From ENR-C587 sp942493235 (lineage in GTDB: Bacteria; Bacteroidota; Ignavibacteria; Kapaibacteriales; UBA2268): DNA of 64,000 nucleotides. Positions 28,801 to 36,501 of this stretch are shown here, in pieces. Each line of letters opens with the position of its first letter. The first letter of the stretch is position 1. The notes beneath the pieces were generated by a model. The model saw only the letters and a program-made list of their open reading frames with translations. It searched no databases and had not been told where the DNA came from. The position numbers were made by a program, and so were the translations under genes. The stretch is from NCBI GenBank assembly GCA_942493235.1, contig OW818676.1, positions 62,001 to 126,000 of the forward strand. The letters are read 5' to 3'.

Positions 28801-29737
28801 CGTCTTTAGCTAAAGTTTTAGCGATAACCGGCTCGTCGGTCGGGTCATCATATTTAAATATTTTGAAAGGAAGCAAATCGGCGGCTTTCATAAGCTCAAC
28901 CAAATCTTCTCCTATTATTGTATCACGATTAGCTATAATCTCACCGGTACTTAAATCGATAACGTCAGAAGCAAGTCTGCGACCGATTAATTCTTCGTTT
29001 ATTTGATCAGGTGTAATTTCTTCAGCCAATTCAAACAAAGCAAGTAACTCCTCATCTGAAGAGAACCCTAATGCTCTAAGTAGGGTAGTAACGGGGAATT
29101 TCTTTTTTCTATCAATATATGCATGCATTACATCATGAATATCAGTAGTAAATTCAACCCAAGAGCCTCTAAAGGGAATAATTCTGGCTGTATAAATTCT
29201 TGTTCCGTTTGGATGCAAAGCATCATCAAAGAATACACCCGGAGACCTATGAAGCTGTGAAACCACAACTCTTTCGGCACCGTTAATAATAAATGTACCT
29301 CTGCGGGTCATTGAAGGTATATTGCCAAGATATACTTCCTGTTCGATAGCTTCGATATAATCTTCAGATTCCTTTTCAGCTTTACTTGAAAGTCTTAGCT
29401 TAGCTTTTAAAGGTTTAGCAAATGTAAGTTCTCTTTCGCGGCATTCATCTTCAGAATACTTTGGTTTTTCGATTGAGTATTCTAAAAACTCCAACTGAAA
29501 TATCGAAGATGCATCTTCAATAGGAAAATTATTAACAAAGGCTTGTTGAAGACCTCTGACTTCCCTTTTAGAAGGTATTACATCCTCTTGGAGGAACTCC
29601 TTGTAGGCTTGCAGCTGAATGTTCAGTAAGTCCGGGTAGTCTATACTCTTTTTTGCCTTAGCGAAGTTTATCCTTTTCTGAAGTCTTACTAGGCTTCCCT
29701 CTACGATAATCTCGGCTTGTACTTTATTGTTATCCAC
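25898..29737 (-). CDS. rpoB: RNA polymerase beta subunit
   Basis: This 1279-residue subunit of RNA polymerase forms, with beta', the active-site cleft and the rifampicin pocket. The Rif region reads [25 protein letters not shown], with the usual S/H/R positions occupied by residues typical of rifampicin-sensitive enzymes. The C-terminal [12 protein letters not shown] and [20 protein letters not shown] motifs are intact. Translation starts with GTG at 29737, preceded by GGAGGG about eight bases upstream. A leader of about 226 bp after rplL holds several hairpins, one followed by a T tract, so expression is probably partly uncoupled from the ribosomal genes. Confidence 0.98.
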   Translation of the reverse strand: [1279 protein letters not shown]

Positions 29738-29764
29738 TTACACCCTCCACCATTGAGTAATTTA

Positions 29765-29824
29765 TTTTTTGAAAAAATAAGGATTTTTCGAGGTCTCCGT
29801 TTTTAAGAAATCTCAAAAAATCCT
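29765..29824 (-). promoter_or_regulatory. Attenuator-like terminator in the rplL-rpoB leader
   Basis: On the minus strand AGGATTTTT (from 29824) pairs with AAAAATCCT (ending 29780), and is followed by TATTTTTT, about 30 nt before the rpoB GTG. It has the form of an intrinsic terminator placed inside an operon and would act as an attenuator. Confidence 0.5.
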
Positions 29825-29914
29825 CTTTTATATTCAACAATTCTTTCAATTGTCAGTCCTTCTTTAGAAGGTAAAAAAAACACTTAATTATAATAGATAT
29901 TATAGACATAAATA

Positions 29915-29943
29915 GGAAAGGCAGGAATAATTCCTGCTTTCCC
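29915..29943 (-). promoter_or_regulatory. Stable hairpin just downstream of rplL
   Basis: On the minus strand GGGAAAGCAGGAA, a TTA loop and TTCCTGCCTTTCC form a 12-bp stem with one bulge. No T tract follows, so it is more likely a processing or stabilising hairpin than a full terminator. A smaller CCTTC/GAAGG hairpin lies at 29858-29871. Confidence 0.5.
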
Positions 29944-29963
29944 TTTTATTTTGATGCCAAAAA

Positions 29964-30338
29964 CTACTTTAATGTAACTTTTGCGCCTTGTTCTTCTAAT
30001 TTCTTTTTGATATCTTCAGCTTCTTGCTTAGTGATACCTTCTTTAACTACTTTAGGTGCACCTTCTACTAAATCTTTAGCTTCTTTTAGACCTAAACCGG
30101 TTAATTCACGAACTACTTTAATTACGTTTAATTTTTTGTCGCCGGCGCCGGTTAATTCAACGTCGAATTCAGTTTTTTCTTCAGCTGCAGGAGCAGCTTC
30201 AGTTGGAGCAGCTGCCATCATCATTGGAGCAGCGGCAGTAACGCCGAATTTTTCTTCTAAAGCTGTTTTTAATTCTGCTGCTTCAGTTAAAGTCAAATTG
30301 GAAATTTTCTCTACTAATTCTTCTACTATAGCGGACAT
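29964..30338 (-). CDS. rplL: 50S ribosomal protein L7/L12
   Basis: This is the stalk protein of the large ribosomal subunit that recruits translational GTPases. It has 124 residues. The N-terminal dimerisation domain (EELVEKISNLTLTEAAELKT) is followed by an Ala/Pro/Glu-rich hinge (about residues 34-54) and the globular C-terminal domain with KTEFDVELTGAGDKKLNVIK and GLGLKEAKDLVEGAPKVVKE. It follows rplJ by 31 bp, as in nearly all bacteria, and precedes rpoB after a hairpin-rich leader. Confidence 0.98.
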   Translation of the reverse strand: MSAIVEELVEKISNLTLTEAAELKTALEEKFGVTAAAPMMMAAAPTEAAPAAEEKTEFDVELTGAGDKKLNVIKVVRELTGLGLKEAKDLVEGAPKVVKEGITKQEAEDIKKKLEEQGAKVTLK

Positions 30339-30369
30339 TATATCTCTCCTTATTTTTTATTTTTATTAA

Positions 30370-30897
30370 TTATTGATTTGCTTGTTTTTTTGCAACTTCT
30401 TCGATTATACCTGCTAAATCACGCATTACTGCATTGATAGAGCCTACGATACCTGATATCGGAGCATTTAAGCTTCCTAAAATGCTTGCTATAATTTCAG
30501 GTTTAGAAGGCATAGCAGCTAATTGCTTTAATGTAGTACCATCGAAATACTGACCTTCGATAATCGCCCCTTTAAAGGTAGGCATTTTATGTTTGTCAAT
30601 GATTTCTTTTAAGACTTTAGCCGGAGCTAATGGATCGTCGTAGCCTAAAACTAATGCAGTTGGTCCGGTAAAATCTTCTACCGGCATACTAACATTTTCT
30701 GCTTGATTAAAAGCATGTTTAATCAATGTATTTTTTGCTACTCGAAGCCCAACATTTTTCTTTTTCATTTCATTTCTAACTTCATGAAGTCTTTTTACGG
30801 ACATTCCCTTGAAGTCTATGAAATAGAAACCGTTTGTTTTATTGAGCAGTTCCACTAATTCGGCAACAATCTCTCTCTTTTTATTCTTTGTTACCAT
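30370..30897 (-). CDS. rplJ: 50S ribosomal protein L10
   Basis: L10 anchors the L7/L12 stalk to 23S rRNA. It has 175 residues from the ATG at 30897 (MVTKNKKREIVAEL). The longer frame would begin at 30954, but its extra 19 residues have no counterpart in the family and overlap a hairpin in the leader, so I reject that start. An AAAGG lies upstream. Characteristic stretches are FYFIDFKGMSVKRLHEVRNE and RVAKNTLIKHA. The C-terminal helix that binds L7/L12 ends AGIIEEVAKKQ. It is co-transcribed with rplL. Confidence 0.95.
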   Translation of the reverse strand: MVTKNKKREIVAELVELLNKTNGFYFIDFKGMSVKRLHEVRNEMKKKNVGLRVAKNTLIKHAFNQAENVSMPVEDFTGPTALVLGYDDPLAPAKVLKEIIDKHKMPTFKGAIIEGQYFDGTTLKQLAAMPSKPEIIASILGSLNAPISGIVGSINAVMRDLAGIIEEVAKKQANQ

Positions 30898-30904
30898 AGT
30901 TTTG

Positions 30905-31000
30905 TTTACCTTTTCCTTTTGTTTACCGACTACCCGAAATTCGGGGAGAAGCAAGCCGTTAATACAAATTTATATGAGTGCGTAATTTACAATTTTAATT
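30905..31000 (-). promoter_or_regulatory. Possible L10 autoregulatory leader
   Basis: The 113 nt between rplA and the rplJ ATG can fold around a CCCGAA/TTCGGG stem (30933-30946), flanked by GGCTTGC and GTCGG on the minus strand. In many bacteria L10-L12 binds a leader here and represses rplJL. The placement fits, but I cannot confirm the conserved kink-turn by eye. Confidence 0.3.
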
Positions 31001-31010
31001 ATTTATACTA

Positions 31011-31709
31011 TTAATTTATCGGTAATGACTGTTCGCTTACCTGTACGCCTGGTCCCATTGTCGAAGTAAAGAAAATGGATTTTACGTATTTACCTTTTGC
31101 AGTAGCGGGTTTAGCTCTGAGTACCGATTGATAAATCATTAAGATATTTTCTTGTAGCATTTTCTCACTAAATGAGCATTTACCAACTGCTGCATGAACG
31201 TTACCGGTTTTATCAACACGATATTCGATTTTACCTGCTTTAACTTCATTAACCGCTTGAACGACATCAAAAGTTACAGTACCGCTTTTAGGGTTTGGCA
31301 TTAAGCCACGTGGACCAAGTATCCTACCAAGTTTACCAACTTCACCCATTACATCCGGAGTGGCGATAATCACATCGATTTCTGTCCATCCGGCTTTAAT
31401 TTTTTCTACATATTCTTCTAAACCTGCGTAATCAGCTCCGGCAGCTAAAGCTTCTTTATCTTTAGGTGATTTTGCCATTACGAGAACACGAACTGTCTTA
31501 CCTGTACCGTGAGGTAATGACACGGTACCGCGGACCAATTGGTCAGCTTTTCGCGGATCAACGCCTAATTTTACTGCAATTTCGAATGATTCGTCGAACT
31601 TAGCAGTAGCGTTTTTCTTAACGATAGCGACAGCTTCAGGATAAGAGTAAACGTTTTCAACGTCATAACTCTTAACTAATTTAGCATATCTCTTACCTGT
31701 TTTTTTCAT
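31011..31709 (-). CDS. rplA: 50S ribosomal protein L1
   Basis: L1 forms the mobile stalk at the E site of the large subunit and, in many bacteria, represses its own operon by binding the rplK leader. It is full length at 232 residues. The hallmark is GRILGPRGLMPNPKSGTVTF (about residues 127-146), preceded by the first-domain start MKKTGKRYAKLVKSYD. It follows rplK by 67 bp on the minus strand and continues into the rplJ leader. Confidence 0.98.
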   Translation of the reverse strand: MKKTGKRYAKLVKSYDVENVYSYPEAVAIVKKNATAKFDESFEIAVKLGVDPRKADQLVRGTVSLPHGTGKTVRVLVMAKSPKDKEALAAGADYAGLEEYVEKIKAGWTEIDVIIATPDVMGEVGKLGRILGPRGLMPNPKSGTVTFDVVQAVNEVKAGKIEYRVDKTGNVHAAVGKCSFSEKMLQENILMIYQSVLRAKPATAKGKYVKSIFFTSTMGPGVQVSEQSLPIN

Positions 31710-31776
31710 AGTTTTTTCTTCGCTATAAATTCTAAAATTTTTATTTGTACGGTTTTATAGTTTAAACCGTAAAAAA

Positions 31777-32202
31777 CTAACCTTCAACTACAATCCCCAT
31801 ACTGCGGGCTGAACCCTTAATCATGCTTAATGCGGATTCCATAGTATCTGTGTTAAGGTCTTCCCATTTAATCTTTGCGATTTCTTCGCATTGGGCGACT
31901 GTAACCGTACCAACTCTTGTTTTGTTTGGTTCTGCAGAGCCTTTTGGAATACCGGCAGCTTTAACTAAAAGAACCGGAGCCGGAGGTGATTTAACGATAA
32001 ACGTAAATGATTTATCGGCATAAAACGTTACAACAATCGGTAATATAGTACCTTTTTGTTTGGCAGTTTTAGCGTTAAATTGCTTTACGAACTCCATACC
32101 GCTAAGTCCTCTTTGACCAAAGGCCGGACCTACCGGAGGAGCCATCGTTGCTTCACCGGCATTTAATTGTAGCTTAAATGCACCTAATACTTTCTTTGCC
32201 AT
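31777..32202 (-). CDS. rplK: 50S ribosomal protein L11
   Basis: L11 binds the GTPase-associated region of 23S rRNA and the thiostrepton site. It has 141 residues, the normal size. The N-terminal domain shows LQLNAGEATMAPPVGPAFGQ and the RG(L)SGMEFVKQFNAKT stretch. The RNA-binding C-terminal domain ends DTMESALSMIKGSARSMGI. It follows nusG by 61 bp, the canonical order. No unusual substitutions are seen. Confidence 0.98.
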   Translation of the reverse strand: MAKKVLGAFKLQLNAGEATMAPPVGPAFGQRGLSGMEFVKQFNAKTAKQKGTILPIVVTFYADKSFTFIVKSPPAPVLLVKAAGIPKGSAEPNKTRVGTVTVAQCEEIAKIKWEDLNTDTMESALSMIKGSARSMGIVVEG

Positions 32203-32263
32203 TTCTTTACTCTATCTATAAAATAAAACAACGAAAACCGAATTTATTATTCTTGTTATCTTC

Positions 32264-32836
32264 TTATGAATGATTCTCAGGTTCTACCTGACTAAAGTCT
32301 AATTCGACAGGTGTCTTTCTGCCTAGAATCCCTACTTCTACTTTTAATTTTTGTTTTTCATTATTAACTTCTTTTACTGTTCCGCTAAAGGTAGTAAAAG
32401 GACCGTCAATAACTCGAACAGGGTCGCCGATTGCAAACGCTGTCTCGACAGTAGTAATATCTTTTCGCTCTTCTACTCTGCCGAAAATCCTATCAACTTC
32501 TTCTTTCTGCAATTGTGTAGGCTCTCCCCTTGCACCAACAAAACTCACTACCGACGGTAAGTGAGTTATAATATCTTTAATTTTTTTATCTAAAATTGCT
32601 TTTAGGAGAATATAACCGGGCAAGAAATTCTTTGTTCTTTGTCTTCTTTTTCCGCCACGGACTTCATAGACATTCTCTTGCGGAATAATAATTTCCACAA
32701 TTTTATCTTGCAGTTTGAGCCTTTTTACTTCAGTCTCTATTCCAAGCTTTACCTTGGCTTCATGACCGGTAAATGTACGCAAAGCATACCATTTATGCTC
32801 TCCTGTTTCTTCTACGATTTCATTGATATCTGACAT
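32264..32836 (-). CDS. nusG: Transcription termination/antitermination protein NusG
   Basis: NusG couples RNA polymerase to the ribosome and to Rho. The NGN domain is seen as KWYALRTFTGHEAKVKLGIE, PQENVYEVRGGKRRQRTKNF and PGYILLKAIL. The C-terminal KOW domain is FAIGDPVRVIDGPFTTFSGT, then VKEVNNEKQKLKVEVGILGR. At 190 residues it is the usual size. It lies 24 bp after secE, typical of the secE-nusG operon. Confidence 0.97.
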   Translation of the reverse strand: MSDINEIVEETGEHKWYALRTFTGHEAKVKLGIETEVKRLKLQDKIVEIIIPQENVYEVRGGKRRQRTKNFLPGYILLKAILDKKIKDIITHLPSVVSFVGARGEPTQLQKEEVDRIFGRVEERKDITTVETAFAIGDPVRVIDGPFTTFSGTVKEVNNEKQKLKVEVGILGRKTPVELDFSQVEPENHS

Positions 32837-32860
32837 TATTATTCCAAGCCTATGACAAAA

Positions 32861-33043
32861 TTAGAAAATAAAATTGATAACATTACCCATCAAGAAGTCA
32901 ACAGCATAAACAAATACAGTAAAAACGAGGGTAGTTATTACCACTACTATCGTTGATTCTTTTAATTGCTCTTTTGAAGGCCAGGAAACTTTTTTCATTT
33001 CCTTTGATACTTCGCCTACGAAGTCTTTAATTTTAGCTATCAT
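32861..33043 (-). CDS. secE: Protein translocase subunit SecE
   Basis: SecE is the essential small subunit of the SecYEG protein-conducting channel. It has 60 residues with the single-TM bacterial form. The amphipathic helix motif DFVGEVSKEMKKVSWPSKEQ is followed by LKESTIVVVITTLVFTVFVY, the membrane helix. It lies between the tRNA-Trp gene (55 bp upstream) and nusG, its standard context. rpmG, often found beside it, is not here. Confidence 0.96.
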   Translation of the reverse strand: MIAKIKDFVGEVSKEMKKVSWPSKEQLKESTIVVVITTLVFTVFVYAVDFLMGNVINFIF

Positions 33044-33097
33044 AATATTATTTCCGCTTCATTTAAAAAAAAACAGCCTTCGCTGTCATTTTTATTG

Positions 33098-33170
33098 CAC
33101 GGGCGGCAGGAATCGAACCCGCAACCTACGGTTTTGGAGACCGTCACTCTACCTATTGAGCTACGCCCGT
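33098..33170 (-). tRNA. tRNA-Trp (CCA)
   Basis: The acceptor stem pairs ACGGGCG with CGCCCGT, and the anticodon loop CTCCAAA gives CCA. The T arm is GCGGGTTCGATTCCTGC and the discriminator is G, as expected for tRNA-Trp. The 3' CCA is not encoded. It is the last tRNA before secE. Confidence 0.95.
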
Positions 33171-33185
33171 GTATCAAAAAACTTG

Positions 33186-33257
<72 letters not shown>

Positions 33258-33271
33258 TTTATATTCCCTTG

Positions 33272-33344
33272 AGCGGGAAACGGGACTCGAACCCGCGGCC
33301 CTCAGCTTGGGAAGCTGATGCTCTACCAACTGAGCTATTCCCGC
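33272..33344 (-). tRNA. tRNA-Gly (CCC)
   Basis: The acceptor stem pairs GCGGGAA with TTCCCGC. The anticodon stem TCAGC/GCTGA encloses TTCCCAA, giving anticodon CCC. It is very similar to the tRNA-Gly (TCC) gene upstream, suggesting duplication followed by an anticodon change. Confidence 0.93.
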
Positions 33345-33465
33345 AAAATACGAAAAGAAGCAGTATATTCCTACTTCTTAAAAAAAACTTGCGAGACTTT
33401 TAATCCATTTGGTTCGCCCTAAAGTAACTTTTCCAAACATCGTTTCAGGATTAAGCCTGCTTTTG

Positions 33466-33538
33466 AGCGGGAGACGAGACTCGAACCCGCGACCCTCAGC
33501 TTGGAAGGCTGATGCTCTACCGACTGAGCTACTCCCGC
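33466..33538 (-). tRNA. tRNA-Gly (TCC)
   Basis: The acceptor stem pairs GCGGGAG with CTCCCGC. The anticodon stem TCAGC/GCTGA encloses CTTCCAA, giving anticodon TCC. CCA is not encoded. A gap of about 120 bp with no further gene separates it from tRNA-Gly (CCC). Confidence 0.94.
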
Positions 33539-33594
33539 ATTTTACTTATTTTTCAGCTATTGAATCTTTGCCTGCTCTATCGTCGTTTTCCTTG

Positions 33595-33676
33595 TGGGGC
33601 GAGCAGGGATCGAACCTGCCATGAGTACCCTCGGCGGATTTACAGTCCGCTGCCACACCATTGCGGCGTTCGCCCC
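33595..33676 (-). tRNA. tRNA-Tyr (GTA)
   Basis: The acceptor stem pairs GGGGCGA with TCGCCCC, with discriminator A. The anticodon stem GCGGA/TCCGC encloses CTGTAAA, giving anticodon GTA. The long variable arm typical of bacterial tRNA-Tyr is present (82 nt in total). It is the first gene of the tRNA-secE-nusG cluster. Confidence 0.95.
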
Positions 33677-33690
33677 AGGATTTGAGCTTA

Positions 33691-33721
33691 CAAAATTAAG
33701 TAAAATTTTTGTATTTGTCAA
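33691..33721 (-). promoter_or_regulatory. Promoter of the tRNA-secE-nusG cluster
   Basis: On the minus strand TTG (33721-33719), 20 nt, then TAATTTTG (33698-33691) fits TTG-N20-TAnnTTTG. The same TTG also begins a sigma70-like TTGACA. The -7 box ends 15 bp before the tRNA-Tyr gene, the right place for its start. Confidence 0.7.
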
Positions 33722-33825
33722 GCTTTTTTTTCTAATTGTCAATTTTTTTTCGATCTTCTTCTTTTTCAGTTCTGCCGAAAAAGAATACTAAAATAATACT
33801 TTTTCTCCAATAATGCAAATACTTT

Positions 33826-34353
33826 TTAATTTATTCTGTGATTTTTTACAAAATATTCAAATGACTGATTTTTCTTCATTGCTAAATCAATCGAATAACT
33901 CTTTAATATTTCGTACATAAAATCAATTCTACTGCGAAATGTATGATGACATATCTCATTGAAATCTTCCTTAGTTATCTCGTTTGTATCCTTAGGAATC
34001 AGTATATTCATTAATGCTGCTCTCTCTGTGGAAATTCCTGCTAAATACCAACTCTCGATTTCTTTAATTACAATGTCTATTTTTGAAGTTTCTACATTTG
34101 AAAATCGATTTTTTATTATTCTTTTCTTTTCCGCTATTGTCTCTAATAGGTCTATATCTGCTGTAAATATATAATCGTAGTCTAAAGTAATTATACTCTG
34201 AATAAACAATTCTACCTTCTGCTTCTTCCATTGTGCATATTTGAATATTTCTACATCTGAATAATGATTCAAAAACAAAGGCTGCACTACTCTTTTGAAA
34301 AACAACTCGTCGTCATTGCCTTCGACAAATATATATAGCTTTTTTTGTCTCAT
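33826..34353 (-). CDS. TOPRIM-like (DUF4276/OLD-like) hypothetical protein
   Basis: I do not recognise a named family with certainty. The 175-residue protein begins KKLYIFVEGNDDELFF, which is the TOPRIM first motif (hhhhEGxxDE). It continues with FTADIDLL (residues 65-72), matching the acidic DxD second motif, and KEIESWYLAGIS (about 97-108), which resembles the E-x-W-h-L-A motif of DUF4276-type proteins. It may therefore be a small metal-dependent nuclease or nucleotidyl-transfer fold. Its start overlaps the stop of the glycosyltransferase gene by four bases (ATGA), so the two are translationally coupled although no shared function is obvious. Confidence 0.5.
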   Translation of the reverse strand: MRQKKLYIFVEGNDDELFFKRVVQPLFLNHYSDVEIFKYAQWKKQKVELFIQSIITLDYDYIFTADIDLLETIAEKKRIIKNRFSNVETSKIDIVIKEIESWYLAGISTERAALMNILIPKDTNEITKEDFNEICHHTFRSRIDFMYEILKSYSIDLAMKKNQSFEYFVKNHRIN

Positions 34354-35108
34354 AGTTTATCCGATATTTTTTCATATAAACGAAATTTTGCTATTTTTTT
34401 CCTCTGTAAAAAGTGCATTATTGACACTTTTAAAACTCCAAAACCGTATTTCATGCTTCTGCTGAAATTTATAGACGATGCTTCACTAAAATACTTGGTC
34501 GGGCAAGTAATTTCAGCTATTTCATATCCGGTATAAAATAGTTGGCTAAGCATCTGATTATCAAAAATAAAATCATCGCTATTGTGCATATAATTAATGG
34601 ATTTCAATGCCCGAGCAGAAAATGCTCTATATCCCGAATGATACTCACTTAACTTTTCATTGATAAATATATTTTGAAACAATGTCAGAAAACGATTTGC
34701 TATATATTTATATTTAGGCATTCCGCCCTTTAATGCACCTTTACCTAATATACGCGAGCCGAGAACTACATCATAGACTTCATTAGCTATTAGGTAAGAC
34801 ATGGACTGAATCAGCTTAGGCGTATATTGATAGTCCGGATGAAGCATGATCACTATGTCCGCTTTTAGTTCTAAAGCTTTTTTATAACAGCTTTTTTGAT
34901 TTCCACCGTATCCTAAATTTTTCTCGTGCTTAATTATATGCTTAATCCCTAATTTTTCAGCTTCCAAATAAGTATTGTCCCTACTGCAGTCGTCAACTAA
35001 TACTACTTCATCGACTATATCAAAGGGAATTTCCTTATATGTTATCTCAAGGGTTTTCTCGGCATTATAAGCCGGCAATACTACTACTATTTTTTTGTTT
35101 TTAAGCAT
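34350..35108 (-). CDS. Family 2 glycosyltransferase
   Basis: This is a GT-A fold glycosyltransferase of 252 residues without TM segments, of the dolichol-phosphate-mannose-synthase-like kind. Seen are the N-terminal VVVLPAYNAEKTLE, VDDCSRDNTYLEAEKLG (nucleotide-binding Asp near 39-40), HEKNLGYGGNQKSCYKKALE and the metal-binding MLHPDYQYTP near residue 88. It probably transfers a sugar from an NDP or lipid-phosphate donor for envelope glycans. The donor and acceptor cannot be deduced. It is followed by the TOPRIM-like gene with a four-base overlap and preceded 18 bp upstream by a UPF0316 gene, so three genes probably form an operon. Confidence 0.85.
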   Translation of the reverse strand: MLKNKKIVVVLPAYNAEKTLEITYKEIPFDIVDEVVLVDDCSRDNTYLEAEKLGIKHIIKHEKNLGYGGNQKSCYKKALELKADIVIMLHPDYQYTPKLIQSMSYLIANEVYDVVLGSRILGKGALKGGMPKYKYIANRFLTLFQNIFINEKLSEYHSGYRAFSARALKSINYMHNSDDFIFDNQMLSQLFYTGYEIAEITCPTKYFSEASSINFSRSMKYGFGVLKVSIMHFLQRKKIAKFRLYEKISDKL

Positions 35109-35126
35109 ATTCTGTATTTAATTAAA

Positions 35127-35732
35127 CTATTTCCTGTTAATTGAGCTTTTCCTGAACAAATGTAAAAATTGAGTCATATTTGCTTTTGCGTTTTTCTGAA
35201 GCGTGTCGCTGACTAATCGAACATCTTCTACGGTATATATTGCATTCGGATTAAATTCTTTAATTAGAGGGATTACCTCAGCTAATTGTTGACGCTGAAT
35301 TACTAAGAAAAGTATTTTTACATTATCTGCTAAAGTGCCTCTGGCATCAACCGATGTGATGGAATAATTCTTGCTGAATAAAAAATCTGTAAGCTCGCTA
35401 GCATCATATTTTGTAATTATCCTGACTACAACCTGCCCCAATGATAATTTGCTTTCAATATACATACCGATATAAGTACCGGCGGCAAAACCGAAGCCCC
35501 AAGCAAAGTAATAATATGTATTATTCAAATTCTTCATTATCTGCGATACTGCCGTTATCCATACAAATGACTCCACAAAACCTAATGCTGTAGCGAATTT
35601 CCTATATCCCTTACCCAAAAATATAATTCTTAATGTACTGATACTTACATCAATAATTCTTGCACAAAAAATAAAAAACGGTATCAGCACCCAGGGCACT
35701 ATATTATCAGCAATTAGAGTAAATATTTCCAT
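35127..35732 (-). CDS. UPF0316 (DUF2179/DUF5698) membrane protein
   Basis: This 201-residue protein has three hydrophobic helices in the first half (about residues 10-30, 45-65 and 72-90), including ARIIDVSISTLRIIFLGKGY and FAWGFGFAAGTYIGMYIESK, the signature of the UPF0316 family. A soluble DUF2179-type domain follows (TKYDASELTDFLFSKNYSIT, then a VIQRQQLAEVIPLIKEFNP segment). The family function is unknown; the C-terminal domain resembles ligand-binding regulatory domains of membrane proteins. It lies 18 bp upstream of the GT2 gene, on the same strand. Confidence 0.8.
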   Translation of the reverse strand: MEIFTLIADNIVPWVLIPFFIFCARIIDVSISTLRIIFLGKGYRKFATALGFVESFVWITAVSQIMKNLNNTYYYFAWGFGFAAGTYIGMYIESKLSLGQVVVRIITKYDASELTDFLFSKNYSITSVDARGTLADNVKILFLVIQRQQLAEVIPLIKEFNPNAIYTVEDVRLVSDTLQKNAKANMTQFLHLFRKSSINRK

Positions 35733-35809
35733 GTTACAATTTTCTGGTTTTCAATAATTCAATTTTTTTTTTTCGCTTCCTTGCAGTTAGCAAAGGACTC
35801 TTTTCGTTA

Positions 35810-36439
35810 TCAGCTTACAAGATCAGGTCTGTCTTTACCGACTTTATAATAAATAAATAAAGCGGAAGCAACTGCAATTATCAGAGGAATTAGCAAAGCA
35901 AAAATACTGCCCGCGTCCATGCCTTCATTGCTGATGGATTCATCGGGAGCTATTTCTTTTCCAGATTTATCAACTAAAATGTAACCATTTTTTGAGCCAC
36001 TTTTAGCTTGAATTTGCAATATTGTTTCAGATTTATTGTCCGCACTAATTGCAAATATTTGTGCTATTTCTTCCGGACTGTCTGATTGAATATCTTTCTG
36101 AACTGCAAAGCATTCAAGTTTTGTTTTATTTTTTACAAGTGATTTTGCGAAATTATCATCTGAAATCAAATCAATAGCATCTACAGAGAAACGAGTTTTA
36201 TATTCTTTTGCCGAGAGGATGATCGACTCAATTGTATTATCTTCGTCATTAATCACTTCGTAGTCAGATACTGTAAAGCTGATAAGAGCAAGCTCATTAG
36301 CTTTGACATCGTCGCCGGAGCTGCTCCCGAAAGCCATTATAAGAAATACTATCAGAAATACAGCCGGAATAATATAAAGCAAGTTTTTTTTGTTATTCAT
36401 CTTTGTTTCTTCACCCTGTTTAAGTTCAATATTTTCCAT
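35810..36439 (-). CDS. Two-TM protein with extracytoplasmic domain, unknown
   Basis: I do not recognise this 209-residue protein. A TM helix near residues 19-40 (LLYIIPAVFLIVFLIMAFGS) is followed by a mostly acidic, Ser/Lys-rich region of about 125 residues and a second helix near the C-terminus (SIFALLIPLIIAVASALFIY), ending in a short basic tail. The loop between the helices should face the periplasm. An in-frame ATG at 36400 (MNNKKNLL) is an alternative start that would remove 13 polar residues; GAAG lies before the first ATG. It sits between the SPOR-domain gene and the UPF0316 gene on the same strand. Confidence 0.6.
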   Translation of the reverse strand: MENIELKQGEETKMNNKKNLLYIIPAVFLIVFLIMAFGSSSGDDVKANELALISFTVSDYEVINDEDNTIESIILSAKEYKTRFSVDAIDLISDDNFAKSLVKNKTKLECFAVQKDIQSDSPEEIAQIFAISADNKSETILQIQAKSGSKNGYILVDKSGKEIAPDESISNEGMDAGSIFALLIPLIIAVASALFIYYKVGKDRPDLVS

Positions 36440-36501
36440 TATTCTTCAGTTTTTTTATTATTTTTATTATTTCAATTATTTCAATATTCAAATATATACA
36501 A

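Noticed and set aside
30898..30954. Longer start for rplJ
   Set aside because: It adds 19 residues without family support and overlaps the hairpin of the leader.
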